Assembly: GCA_910578035.1 (NCBI GenBank)
Contig: CAJTOB010000014.1
Location: 1 to 53,212 of the forward strand
Length of the DNA: 53,212 bases
DNA from: an uncultured Muribaculaceae bacterium
Lineage (GTDB): Bacteria; Bacteroidota; Bacteroidia; Bacteroidales; Muribaculaceae
Reading direction: 5' to 3'
The translations under genes were made by a program, and so were the position numbers. The notes under the pieces are model-generated. The model had not been told where the DNA came from and made no database searches. It saw only the letters and a list, made by a program, of their open reading frames with translations. This document shows, one piece after another, positions 8,129 through 15,943 of this stretch; within the stretch, counting starts at the first letter, position 1; each line of letters starts with the position of its first letter.

Positions 8129-9524
8129 CTTTTCTGAATTTTATTGTGAATACAGACCCTCGCCCCTCTTTGCTGTCTACGCTTATGCTCCAGCCCATCT
8201 TGTCGAGAATGTTTTTGACATAATACAGTCCTATTCCGTAGCCCCTAACTTCCTGTATGTTGCCGTTTGGAACACGGTAGAATTTGTTGAAAAGGTAGGG
8301 GAGGGCCTTTGCCGGAATGCCGACTCCGTTGTCGGCCACACTTATCCCCATAGTGCTGCATTTCAGATTTATTCTCACACTCTCGCCCGAGTATTTGATG
8401 GCATTATCAATCAGATTATTGATAATGTTTGATAAATGCGACTTGTCGGCTTCTACGGTAAGAGTGGAATCTGATTCAACTTCAATTTCAATATGCTTGT
8501 CGGCTCTCATGCGCTGAGCGGCAGCAATATCTTCGATAAAGGGCTGCAGATGTATCGTTTCGGGTCGGAGCTGCAAGGTTCTGCGCCTTTCCATACTCAT
8601 TGCGAGAATGTTTTCTACCAGCTCACCAAGACGCTTCAACTGTTTATTGGCAATGTTGAGGTAAGCCACTCTTTTTGCCACATCGCTGTCCATATCATAA
8701 TTGAGCAACGCATCGTTGGCGGAATAGGCAATAGCTATTGGCGTCTTCAGTTCATGAGTCATATTACTCACAAAATCATCTTTCATTTCTTCGATTGTAC
8801 GCAATCTGGAAACCGTGCGGAAAAGATAGATGAAAGCAAGTGTAAATGCCGTCATAAGCAGAAAAACCGTCACAATTACACCTGCCATTTCAGAAAAGAT
8901 ATGCTTTGTAAGCGGAGTGATATAGACTCGGTAGAACAACCCTGCCGCAGGGTCGAACATATATGAAAACTCGTCGTATTTTCCACTCTTTTTACCGGGG
9001 TTTTCTTTTATGGTTTCTCCGTCGTAATTTATAATCTCGGCCGCGACATATTCCGGAAAGATATAACGGTCGTTGAGGCGCTGTGTCAAAACGCTATCCA
9101 TCAGAGCAAGATCGAAATCCACAAATGAATCCATCACTGAGTGAAACTGATAGCCGATGCTTTGCGTGAAAATATTGGTGAATGACTGCTCTTCTTTTTT
9201 AGGAATGGTGTTGGAGGCGACTGTGCCGTCGGGATATACAGTTGTCGATATTGTATTTCCTGCAGAGTCGATACCAGTAGAAAGTTCTCCTTTCTGTTCT
9301 GTTTCCGGTAGTCCGGCCTGCATTCTGGCCTTTTTCTCTGCACTTGCGCGTTCGGCTCGCAGCCACAGTTCGTCGAGGTTGGCGTCGGCAATGGCACTCA
9401 TCACATCTTTCTGTACCGTATCGCGTATAGAATCATATAGATTTACGAGATAATACACATTGCAGCAGAAAATTACTACAATGACAGCGATAAACGCCGT
9501 TGAAATGGTCTTAAACTGTTTCAT
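8118..9524 (-). CDS. Sensor histidine kinase
   Basis: The product has 468 aa from ATG 9524. It contains a first membrane segment (9-28), a periplasmic sensor of about 180 residues with no family I recognise, and a second membrane segment (about 213-236). HisKA follows with phospho-acceptor His257 (FVSNMTHELKTPI). The HATPase domain has an N box (NIINNLIDNAIKYS, 366-379), G1 DNGVGIP, F box LFNKFYRV and G2 GYGIG (428-432). The frame is open upstream to 9965 but that extension would be antisense to the receptor gene and is rejected. A TATTTTTG box ends five bases before the ATG, so the leader is very short. It is the partner of the response regulator just downstream, and divergent from an outer-membrane receptor it may regulate. 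Confidence 0.92.
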   Translation of the reverse strand: MKQFKTISTAFIAVIVVIFCCNVYYLVNLYDSIRDTVQKDVMSAIADANLDELWLRAERASAEKKARMQAGLPETEQKGELSTGIDSAGNTISTTVYPDGTVASNTIPKKEEQSFTNIFTQSIGYQFHSVMDSFVDFDLALMDSVLTQRLNDRYIFPEYVAAEIINYDGETIKENPGKKSGKYDEFSYMFDPAAGLFYRVYITPLTKHIFSEMAGVIVTVFLLMTAFTLAFIYLFRTVSRLRTIEEMKDDFVSNMTHELKTPIAIAYSANDALLNYDMDSDVAKRVAYLNIANKQLKRLGELVENILAMSMERRRTLQLRPETIHLQPFIEDIAAAQRMRADKHIEIEVESDSTLTVEADKSHLSNIINNLIDNAIKYSGESVRINLKCSTMGISVADNGVGIPAKALPYLFNKFYRVPNGNIQEVRGYGIGLYYVKNILDKMGWSISVDSKEGRGSVFTIKFRKDEL

Positions 9525-9529
9525 GACAA

Positions 9530-9537
9530 CAAAAATA
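9530..9537 (-). promoter_or_regulatory. -7 box (TATTTTTG) of the kinase/regulator operon
   Basis: This minus-strand TAnnTTTG match lies five bases before the kinase ATG. The phased repeats at 9565-9601 lie upstream of it as well as of the divergent receptor promoter. Confidence 0.5.
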
Positions 9538-9564
9538 GTCAAAAATCCACTCGCCCACATGCTT

Positions 9565-9601
9565 TTAAGACTAAATAAGGGTGAGCTTAAGACTAAATAA
9601 G
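9565..9601. promoter_or_regulatory. Phased direct repeats, probable response-regulator binding site
   Basis: The 15-mer TTAAGACTAAATAAG occurs at 9565-9579 and again, identical, at 9587-9601, 22 bp apart. Each copy contains two TAAG half-sites 10 bp apart, so four TAAG elements fall on roughly one face of the helix. OmpR/PhoB regulators typically bind tandem direct half-sites spaced by about one turn. The array ends 8 bp before the -33 box of the receptor promoter. Confidence 0.65.
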
Positions 9602-9609
9602 CCGGAGGC

Positions 9610-9642
9610 TTGTGCCGATGCCGGGGGCTGACACTATTTTTG
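9610..9642 (+). promoter_or_regulatory. Promoter of the outer-membrane receptor gene
   Basis: TATTTTTG at 9635-9642 is a perfect -7 match. TTGT at 9610-9613 is a weak -33 element about 21 bp upstream. The weak -33 next to the repeat array suggests activator dependence. The ATG is at 9661. Confidence 0.55.
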
Positions 9643-9660
9643 CCTGAAAAAAGGAACGAT

Positions 9661-11700
9661 ATGAATAAATTTGCTTTGTTGTTAATGGCGGTTTCAAGTA
9701 TCACCGCTTTCAGCCAGACATCGGAAATGCCCGACAGCATACAGCCGCAGGAACTCGGCGAGATTGTTGTAAAAGGCGAGAAACCGCTGATAAAAGGACA
9801 CGACGGAGTCCTTGTTGTCGATTTGCCTGAGATTGTCAAGGACAAGCCGGTGACAAATATACTCGAGGCACTCGGATATGTTCCCGGCGTTGTTAATAAT
9901 AACGGTATGATTGGTCTTAACGGAGCATCGGGTGTCACCATCATTCTCAACGGCGAGCCCACCAATATGCCGGTAGAGAATCTATATCAGTTACTCTATT
10001 CTACTCCAATCGACCGTCTCCATAAGGTCGAGATTATGTATGCCGCTCCAGCCAAATATCATGTGAGCGGAGCCGTAATAAATATTGTGCTCAAAACCCC
10101 TCGCCCGCTCGACGGCCTGATGGGGCAGGCCCGCACCGGTTATACGCAGGCTCATTACGATTCCTGGGGCGGAGGCCTTGCCGCCACATATGCAATCGGT
10201 GACTGGACTTTCGATGTCAATTGGTCGCTTTCGCGAAACCGGACGTGGAGCCGACAGGAGACATACTCCAATCATCTTGTCGGCGACAAGCGCACGATGA
10301 TAGAAGATGATATGCGCCAGTCCGGCCGTAACCTCGCGAACCTTATATATGCGTCTGCATCTTATAAGAAATTCAAACTCACCTATAATGGCCAGATTAA
10401 GACCGATTCGGAGAGCAATAGTTTTTCCTCGGGTACTTTCGGCGACTATATCAACCACTTTCCGTTTCTTTCGTCTCCGGGGTATCATAACATAGCCGTG
10501 CGGTACACAGCCCCGATAGGCCTTTCTGTCGGTGGCGACTATACTTCATATAGCGAAGACCGTGAGCAGGAATTGTCGAGAGAGGGAACACTTCTTATAA
10601 AAGCGGACAAGCGACAGAACATAGACCGCTATCACGCTTATATCGACCAGGAGCATCTGTTCGGACAATGGATTCTGAACTATGGCCTTGAATACCAGCA
10701 TTCATCCGACCATAGCCGCCAGCATTACGCATATCCGCCGCGCGAAGGGTTCGATGATATGCTGAAGGAAGATGTTGCCGATATATATGTCGGTGTGCAG
10801 GCATCGTTCGGCTGGGGTTTATCGTTTGGAGCTTCTGCAAAAGCAGAGTATTTTCACAACGATTATCAGCACAACTGGAACTTCGTGCCACAGCTTGGCG
10901 CTACATACTACAAGACACCGAAAAGTATTTTTCAACTTAATTTTACCTCCGAGCGTGTATACCCGCAATACTGGGCGCTACACGGCGGCACTTCTTATGT
11001 AAGCGATTACACGTCGATTATAGGCAATCCGGCGCTGCAGCCTTATATGAATTATTCCGGTCAGCTGAGCTATATCCTAAGTCAGAAATATGCCGCCACA
11101 TTCTATGTGCTTTATGCCGATAAATATAGTGTACAGTTGCCATATCAGCGGCCCGACGAGCTTAAACTTCTTTTTCAGACATTGAATATGGATTTTTCTC
11201 GAACAGTCGGGCTGCAATTCCAGATTCCTTTCAATGTGAAAAACATATGGAATGCCACTGTCGTTGCCACCGGCATGCACAAAAGAGAGAAAGCGTCTCA
11301 TTTTCATGATACGAGTTTCGACAATGGGCGCTGGTCTTTTTACGGAGCCTTGAACAATACTCTGAAATTCAAACCGTCCGACCCGCTATCATTTTCTGTC
11401 GATTTTGCATATATAAGCGGGCAGATACAGGGCCCCGGCCGCTTCAATTCGCTCTGGAAAGTCGATGCAGGTGCGAAATGGCAGTTCGGACGCAAGCGAT
11501 GCTGCGAACTCGACCTCAGATGTAACGATATATTCAACACATGGAAGCCTGAGCTAACGATAAATGCAGCAGGCCAGGACTATCGCATGATATCTCACGA
11601 TATGGCGCGCGGCCTGAGTCTTTCCTTCATCTGGCGCTTCAATGGCTTCAAGCCAAAAGACACATCTGTAGACACCTCGCGCTTTGGCACGGGCTCATAA
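9661..11700 (+). CDS. TonB-dependent-receptor-like outer membrane beta-barrel protein
   Basis: The product has 679 aa from ATG 9661. It has a signal peptide (MNKFALLLMAVSSITAFSQ), then directly a plug-like domain (about 30-150). This contains ELGEIVVKGEKPLI, ILEALGYVPGV, GLNGASGVTIILNGEP and VEIMYAAPAKYHVSGAVINI. A long beta-barrel with alternating aromatic strands, of the outer-membrane-barrel family 3 type (PF14905-like), follows. The carboxypeptidase-regulatory-like domain often found first in this group is absent. A frame extension to 9610 would lie upstream of the promoter and is not used. No SusD partner is nearby. The divergent two-component system with phased repeats in between is the likely regulator. 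Cargo is unknown. Confidence 0.88.
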   Translation: MNKFALLLMAVSSITAFSQTSEMPDSIQPQELGEIVVKGEKPLIKGHDGVLVVDLPEIVKDKPVTNILEALGYVPGVVNNNGMIGLNGASGVTIILNGEPTNMPVENLYQLLYSTPIDRLHKVEIMYAAPAKYHVSGAVINIVLKTPRPLDGLMGQARTGYTQAHYDSWGGGLAATYAIGDWTFDVNWSLSRNRTWSRQETYSNHLVGDKRTMIEDDMRQSGRNLANLIYASASYKKFKLTYNGQIKTDSESNSFSSGTFGDYINHFPFLSSPGYHNIAVRYTAPIGLSVGGDYTSYSEDREQELSREGTLLIKADKRQNIDRYHAYIDQEHLFGQWILNYGLEYQHSSDHSRQHYAYPPREGFDDMLKEDVADIYVGVQASFGWGLSFGASAKAEYFHNDYQHNWNFVPQLGATYYKTPKSIFQLNFTSERVYPQYWALHGGTSYVSDYTSIIGNPALQPYMNYSGQLSYILSQKYAATFYVLYADKYSVQLPYQRPDELKLLFQTLNMDFSRTVGLQFQIPFNVKNIWNATVVATGMHKREKASHFHDTSFDNGRWSFYGALNNTLKFKPSDPLSFSVDFAYISGQIQGPGRFNSLWKVDAGAKWQFGRKRCCELDLRCNDIFNTWKPELTINAAGQDYRMISHDMARGLSLSFIWRFNGFKPKDTSVDTSRFGTGS

Positions 11701-11705
11701 CATGA

Positions 11706-12686
11706 TTACAGCACTTTCAGGGTGTCGCCGGAGAGGTCTACCTCAAAAAAGCAGGGCTGGCGGTGGTAATATCCGCGGCTGTCGTCGTGGCTGTGTGCGG
11801 AGAGGAGTGTTCGGCCGTCGAACGTGCGGAAAATCATGCCGTGTCCGTAGTTTGGAGGTGTTATAGGCTCTTTCTGCTGGCTCCACGGCCCGTCGAGCGT
11901 GCCGCTTTCCGAGTATGCGACTCCCTGAGTATATACATCGTATATCCAGCTTGTCCAGAGCATGCCGAGGCGCCCGCTTTCAGTCCTGAAAACGAACGGG
12001 CCGTCAGTAACGCGGTTTGGGCCTTCCTTGCCTTCTACAATCTCGCGACTCCATGGCGAATCAGACGCGCGGAAAAGAATCTTGCCCTCTCCTGTCGAGC
12101 AAGAGAAGTCTGGCGCAAGTTCGATTTTCTCGATTGTGCCATTCCAGTTCTGCAGCCATTCCCAGCAATATACCATATATGGCTTGCCGTCGGAATCAAT
12201 CCAGAGAGTGCCGTCGAGTGTCAGCTTGTCGGCCGGAAGTATGAGTTTGTCGGATATAGGGCGGTACGGGCCGTCCGGCTTGTCTGCGACAAGGATATGC
12301 GATGCACGTCGTTCGAGGCGAGCACCCTTGAAGGAACCGATACTGTCGGCCTGGTTTGTGAATGTGGCGAAATAGTAATACTTGCCATTATGCTGATGGA
12401 GTTCGGCTGCCCATATCATCGGGTGCGAACCCATCCAAGATGTCGTGTCTATTTCTACTACGTCGTAGGGGCCTGCCCACATTTCGAGGTCTTTGCTTTT
12501 CCACATGCGGCCTCCTGTGCCTGTCATGTAGTATGTCTGCGACGCACTGTCGGCAAGTACAAAAGGGTCGCTGAGCACTATGGAATCAAGAGGAACCGTG
12601 TATTCATTTACGGCAGTATCTGATTCGCTCTGTCTGCTGCCGCAAGACGCAAGCACCAGCACTAAAAAGGGCAGGAATTTCTTCAT
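11706..12686 (-). CDS. Glycoside hydrolase family 43 lipoprotein
   Basis: This 326-aa product has a lipoprotein signal (lipobox LASC, Cys15) and a single five-bladed propeller domain of GH43. The catalytic base is probably Asp40 (IVLSDPFVLAD) and the pKa-tuning acid Asp158 (LDGTLWIDSDGK). Where many GH43 enzymes have Glu-Gly-Pro for the general acid, this one reads VTDGPFVF with Asp, so activity or subfamily may differ. GH43 enzymes act mostly on arabinose, xylose or galactose linkages; the substrate here is not determined. It starts 21 nt after the end of the DUF695 gene and is probably co-transcribed with it. Its stop lies 5 nt from the stop of the convergent receptor gene. Confidence 0.88.
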   Translation of the reverse strand: MKKFLPFLVLVLASCGSRQSESDTAVNEYTVPLDSIVLSDPFVLADSASQTYYMTGTGGRMWKSKDLEMWAGPYDVVEIDTTSWMGSHPMIWAAELHQHNGKYYYFATFTNQADSIGSFKGARLERRASHILVADKPDGPYRPISDKLILPADKLTLDGTLWIDSDGKPYMVYCWEWLQNWNGTIEKIELAPDFSCSTGEGKILFRASDSPWSREIVEGKEGPNRVTDGPFVFRTESGRLGMLWTSWIYDVYTQGVAYSESGTLDGPWSQQKEPITPPNYGHGMIFRTFDGRTLLSAHSHDDSRGYYHRQPCFFEVDLSGDTLKVL

Positions 12687-12707
12687 GGTATGATGTTGCT
12701 AAGTGGC

Positions 12708-13169
12708 CTAATCTATGACATCAGTAAGGCCGGCTTCGACGGCTGTCGAGCAGATTGTGCGCATTTCGTCGTATTCAGCCCACTCGGGGTCGTTTTCGGC
12801 ATATATGCGCAGAGGCAGTGTCGGGAATGGCGCAAGTGTACGGTTGAGGAAAGAACCGAATACTTCCGTGCTGAAGGTATAGAACACCCAGTTGCGCTCG
12901 CCCGAACCGGTATAAATGCCGGTAAGGAGTGCTGTGTTCTTGCCCTTGAGGGCTTCTTCGAAAGCTTCGGTAATCTTTTCGAGCAGTTCGGCATCTTTTT
13001 CGCCCGGGAAGCCGAGTTCGCCTTCGGGAGTGTAGGGTAGCGTCACTTCGACACGTATGCTGTTGCGTTCGCGCGAGCGATATTTTTCGACATCAAGACG
13101 CCCTGTGACGATTACGGTGCGGCCGTCGTCATCCGATGCAGGAAAGGTAAACCATTCGTTCTTAGCCAT
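12708..13169 (-). CDS. DUF695 domain protein
   Basis: The 153-aa cytosolic protein has the pattern of DUF695, with an N-terminal EWFTFPASDDDGRTVIVTGR, a central TGIYTGSGERNWVFYTFS and a C-terminal YAENDPEWAEYDEM. The family is uncharacterised; its members are small alpha/beta proteins. It is followed after 21 nt by the GH43 gene on the same strand. The upstream region up to the RNase P RNA gene (13170-13252) holds an imperfect hairpin (13210-13236) and no clear promoter box. Confidence 0.8.
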   Translation of the reverse strand: MAKNEWFTFPASDDDGRTVIVTGRLDVEKYRSRERNSIRVEVTLPYTPEGELGFPGEKDAELLEKITEAFEEALKGKNTALLTGIYTGSGERNWVFYTFSTEVFGSFLNRTLAPFPTLPLRIYAENDPEWAEYDEMRTICSTAVEAGLTDVID

Positions 13170-13252
13170 TGTCTTGTCGTTTTGATGAAGATTAGATGCT
13201 TTTTTCGTGAAACAGGCAATTCTACATTGCCCGTTTTAAATTATTAATTAAA

Positions 13253-13636
13253 AAAATCCGGTCGGAGTATAAGCCGGGTTATGTGGCATGTGTACTTTCC
13301 CGAAAGAGAGATGCACAGCGCCGTCCGTCATTTATCTGGCTCCCTTGCGGAAGCGGTGAGCAGTCTACCCCCCGGCAATGGACGAGCAGCCCTTAAATGC
13401 CGGTATACTTGACCTTGCAACCCATAAGATGTGCGGCACGCGATGTCGCCGTCGCGCCCGGTGAGCTCTTACCTCGCCTTTTCACCCTTACCCGCCGTAG
13501 CGGGCGGTTGTTTTCTGTCACATTACTCTACCGTTACCGATAGCTTCCCGTTAGGAAATATGGTGCTCTATGTTGCCCGGACTTTCCTCACGCCCTTTAC
13601 AGGAAGAACGCGCGACGGACCCTCCGGCCGGATTTT
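13253..13636 (-). ncRNA. rnpB: RNase P RNA
   Basis: On the minus strand the conserved GAGGAAAGTCCGGGCA of bacterial RNase P RNA lies near the 5' end (about 13575-13590). The 3' end carries the conserved ACCCGGCTTAT. The ends pair as helix P1: bases 13623-13636 with 13253-13266, one mismatch in 14. The length of about 384 nt is right for a type A RNA. The 3' arm runs into a T tract (minus strand of 13247-13256) that should terminate transcription. It is the catalytic RNA that trims tRNA 5' leaders. Confidence 0.95.
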
Positions 13637-13637
13637 A

Positions 13638-13738
13638 ATAAATTATGAATTATGAATGATGGATTATGAATTAGTAAATTATGAACCCGAAAGAAAGCTT
13701 TCTCAAGTCATAATTCATAATCCATAATTCATAATTTG
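13638..13738. repeat. AT-rich repeat forming a long stem-loop
   Basis: Units like ATTATGAATTATGAA are repeated on the left (about 13643-13685). Their inverse (CATAATTCATAATCCATAAT and so on) lies on the right (about 13708-13737). Between them sits the palindrome AGAAAGCTTTCT (13692-13703). The whole can fold into one long imperfect hairpin. It separates rnpB from lpxA. Similar ATTATGAATTATG-type intergenic runs are familiar from Bacteroidales genomes; this is recollection, not a search. No coding potential is seen. Confidence 0.7.
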
Positions 13739-13741
13739 GAA

Positions 13742-14515
13742 TCAGTAGCCGCGAACGATGCCGCGTTCAGAATTTTTGACGAAGTTGAGGATTGCGTTGC
13801 GAACTTCGTTGGGAGTCACTTCGCTCTCGATGTGTGCCACAGCTTCGGTCACGTTCATGCCGCTGTTGTAGAGCAGACGGTAGATTTCCTCGATTTCATT
13901 GATGGTCTCGTTGCTGAAACGGCGACGTTTGAGGCCGACTATGTTGATGCCGGCATATGAAATCGGTTCACGTGCTGCGCGGATAAACGGTGGAATATCT
14001 TTGTTCACCAATGCGCCGCCCTGGAGCATCACGTGCGAGCCGATATGGCAGAACTGGTGAATAAGACTTCCGCCTCCTATCACGGCGAAATCGTCTACCA
14101 CGACTTCGCCGGCAAACTGTGTGGCATTGCTCACTATCACGTTGTTGCCTATCACGCAGTCGTGTGCTACGTGGGTATATGCCATAAGCAGAGTATTGGC
14201 GCCTACTACGGTCTTACCTTTCGACGCTGTGCCTCGGTTGACAGTAGTACACTCGCGAAGAGTGGTTCCGTCGCCGATTATAGCCACCGTTTCCTCTCCG
14301 TGGAATTTGAGGTCCTGGGGAATGGCGCTTACAACAGCTCCCGGAAATATGGTGACGTTGCGTCCAATACGCGCACCGGACAGAATGGTGACATTGCTGC
14401 CGATTTTGCACCCTTCGCCGATTTCGACATTGGAGTCGATGGTGGTGAAGGGGCCTACGGTGACATTGTCGGCAATCTTGGCGTCGGGATTTACGCAAGC
14501 AAGATTATGAATCAT
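13742..14515 (-). CDS. lpxA: UDP-N-acetylglucosamine acyltransferase
   Basis: This 257-aa protein is a left-handed beta-helix of hexapeptide repeats (IGEGCKIGSNVTILSGARIG and onward, to about residue 190), then a C-terminal helical domain. The catalytic His is His118 in YTHVAHDC, matching His125 of E. coli LpxA. It performs the first step of lipid A synthesis, transfer of a 3-hydroxyacyl chain from ACP to UDP-GlcNAc, in the cytosol. It follows lpxC-fabZ by 18 nt as the last gene of the lpxD-lpxC/fabZ-lpxA run. Confidence 0.97.
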   Translation of the reverse strand: MIHNLACVNPDAKIADNVTVGPFTTIDSNVEIGEGCKIGSNVTILSGARIGRNVTIFPGAVVSAIPQDLKFHGEETVAIIGDGTTLRECTTVNRGTASKGKTVVGANTLLMAYTHVAHDCVIGNNVIVSNATQFAGEVVVDDFAVIGGGSLIHQFCHIGSHVMLQGGALVNKDIPPFIRAAREPISYAGINIVGLKRRRFSNETINEIEEIYRLLYNSGMNVTEAVAHIESEVTPNEVRNAILNFVKNSERGIVRGY

Positions 14516-14533
14516 GATTCGCCTGATTTTGGA

Positions 14534-15916
14534 TTATTTGTTTTTGATAATCTGTGCCATGAACTCGCATTCGCACACCACTTTCTCGCCTACGAAAGCA
14601 CGGCCTTTCATCACGGCCATACCGCGGCGCAGCGGTGTCATGAACGATACATGGAAAATGAGAGTGTCGCCGGGAACAACTTTCTGACGGAACTTCACGT
14701 TGTCTATCTTCATGAAGTAGGTCGAATAGCGTTCGGGCTCGTCGACTACGCTGAGCACCAGAAGACCGCCGGTCTGTGCCATGGCTTCTACCAGAAGTAC
14801 GCCCGGCATGACGGGCTCCTGCGGGAAGTGACCCTGGAAGAAGGGCTCGTTGGTGGTGACGTTCTTGACGCCTACGATATAGTTGTCGCTCTTGTCAATC
14901 ACTTTGTCGACAAGGAGGAAGGGATAGCGGTGGGGAAGATAGCCGCGGATGGTGTTATTGTCCATCAGAGGCTCTGCGTTGGGGTTGTACGGGGGTGCCT
15001 GCACTTCTTGACGCTTGATTTCAGAGCGGATAGCCTTGGCAAGCTGGGAGTTGATGGTATGACCCGGTTTTGTGGCGATTACACGGCCGCGTAGCGGACG
15101 TCCGATAAGAGCGATATCGCCGATGAGGTCCATAAGCTTGTGGCGAGCAGGCTCGTTGGAGTGGAAAAGAGGCTTTTCATTGATATAGCCGAATACCGAA
15201 GCATCGTGACGGGGCACGCCCATCTGGTCGGCAATCTGATCGAGTTCTTCCTGTGTCTTGGGGCTTTCGTATATTACGATTGCGTTGTCGAGGTCGCCGC
15301 CTTTGATAAGGCCTGCATTGAGCAGAGGCTCAACATCGCGCACGAACACAAATGTGCGGGCTGGAGCTATCTCCTTGGAGAATTCCGACACATGGTCGAG
15401 CGTTGCATACTGGTTGTCGAGGACGTCGGATTCGAAATTTACTTTTACGTCAACGCTGAATTCGTCGTCGGGCAGCAGCATAAGTTTCGAGCCTGTCTCG
15501 GGGTCTACGACTTCAACTTTGTGCTTCACATAGAAGAAGTCTTTGTCGGCTTTCTGCTCTTCAAGGCCTACGCTTTCAATTGCGTCTACGAAAGGCTTGG
15601 CGCTGCCGTCGAGGATAGGAATTTCAGGACCGTCTACGCGGATAAGGCAGTTGTCTACACCGAGGGCATAGAGAGCGGCCATGGCATGCTCGATGGTGCT
15701 TATTGTAACCTCGCCTTTGCCTACGACTGTGCCGCGCTGTGTGGCAACTATGTTTTCCGCCAAAGCGTCGATTGTGGGTTCGCCTTCTAAGTCAGTGCGT
15801 TGTAGTTTATATCCGTGGTTGTCGGGCGCGGGACAGAATGTGGCTTTGAGATGAGCGCCGGTATGAAGTCCCTTGCCTTCGACGGTAAATTCACCTTTTA
15901 ATGTTACCTGCTTCAT
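14534..15916 (-). CDS. lpxC-fabZ: Bifunctional LpxC deacetylase / FabZ-type dehydratase
   Basis: This 460-aa fusion is typical of Bacteroidota. Residues 1 to about 305 are the zinc-dependent UDP-3-O-acyl-GlcNAc deacetylase LpxC, with Glu76/His77 in STIEHAMAAL and the later His/Asp ligands in RHKLMDLIGDIALIGR. Residues from about 315 form a hot-dog fold FabZ, with YLPHRYPFLLVD. Its catalytic His is in GHFPQEPVMPG and its catalytic acid in VEAMAQTGG. It couples the committed step of lipid A synthesis to (3R)-hydroxyacyl-ACP dehydration in fatty acid synthesis, two uses of the same acyl-ACP pool. It lies 27 nt after lpxD and 18 nt before lpxA. Confidence 0.97.
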   Translation of the reverse strand: MKQVTLKGEFTVEGKGLHTGAHLKATFCPAPDNHGYKLQRTDLEGEPTIDALAENIVATQRGTVVGKGEVTISTIEHAMAALYALGVDNCLIRVDGPEIPILDGSAKPFVDAIESVGLEEQKADKDFFYVKHKVEVVDPETGSKLMLLPDDEFSVDVKVNFESDVLDNQYATLDHVSEFSKEIAPARTFVFVRDVEPLLNAGLIKGGDLDNAIVIYESPKTQEELDQIADQMGVPRHDASVFGYINEKPLFHSNEPARHKLMDLIGDIALIGRPLRGRVIATKPGHTINSQLAKAIRSEIKRQEVQAPPYNPNAEPLMDNNTIRGYLPHRYPFLLVDKVIDKSDNYIVGVKNVTTNEPFFQGHFPQEPVMPGVLLVEAMAQTGGLLVLSVVDEPERYSTYFMKIDNVKFRQKVVPGDTLIFHVSFMTPLRRGMAVMKGRAFVGEKVVCECEFMAQIIKNK

Positions 15917-15943
15917 GGAAGTTAATATGTGAGGTCGATTGAT

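Noticed and set aside
9525..9965. Upstream extension of the histidine kinase frame
   Set aside because: It runs antisense through the receptor gene and both promoters; the normal signal/membrane start is at 9524.
13431..13655. 74-codon open frame on the plus strand
   Set aside because: It is antisense to the RNase P RNA, whose conserved elements and P1 helix are clear.
13641..13737. Short AT-rich repeats that might suggest a CRISPR array
   Set aside because: Units are irregular, without spacers of constant length, and are arranged as an inverted repeat.
14033..15094. 353-codon open frame on the plus strand over lpxA and lpxC-fabZ
   Set aside because: It is a shadow of strongly conserved genes on the other strand, with no domain of its own.
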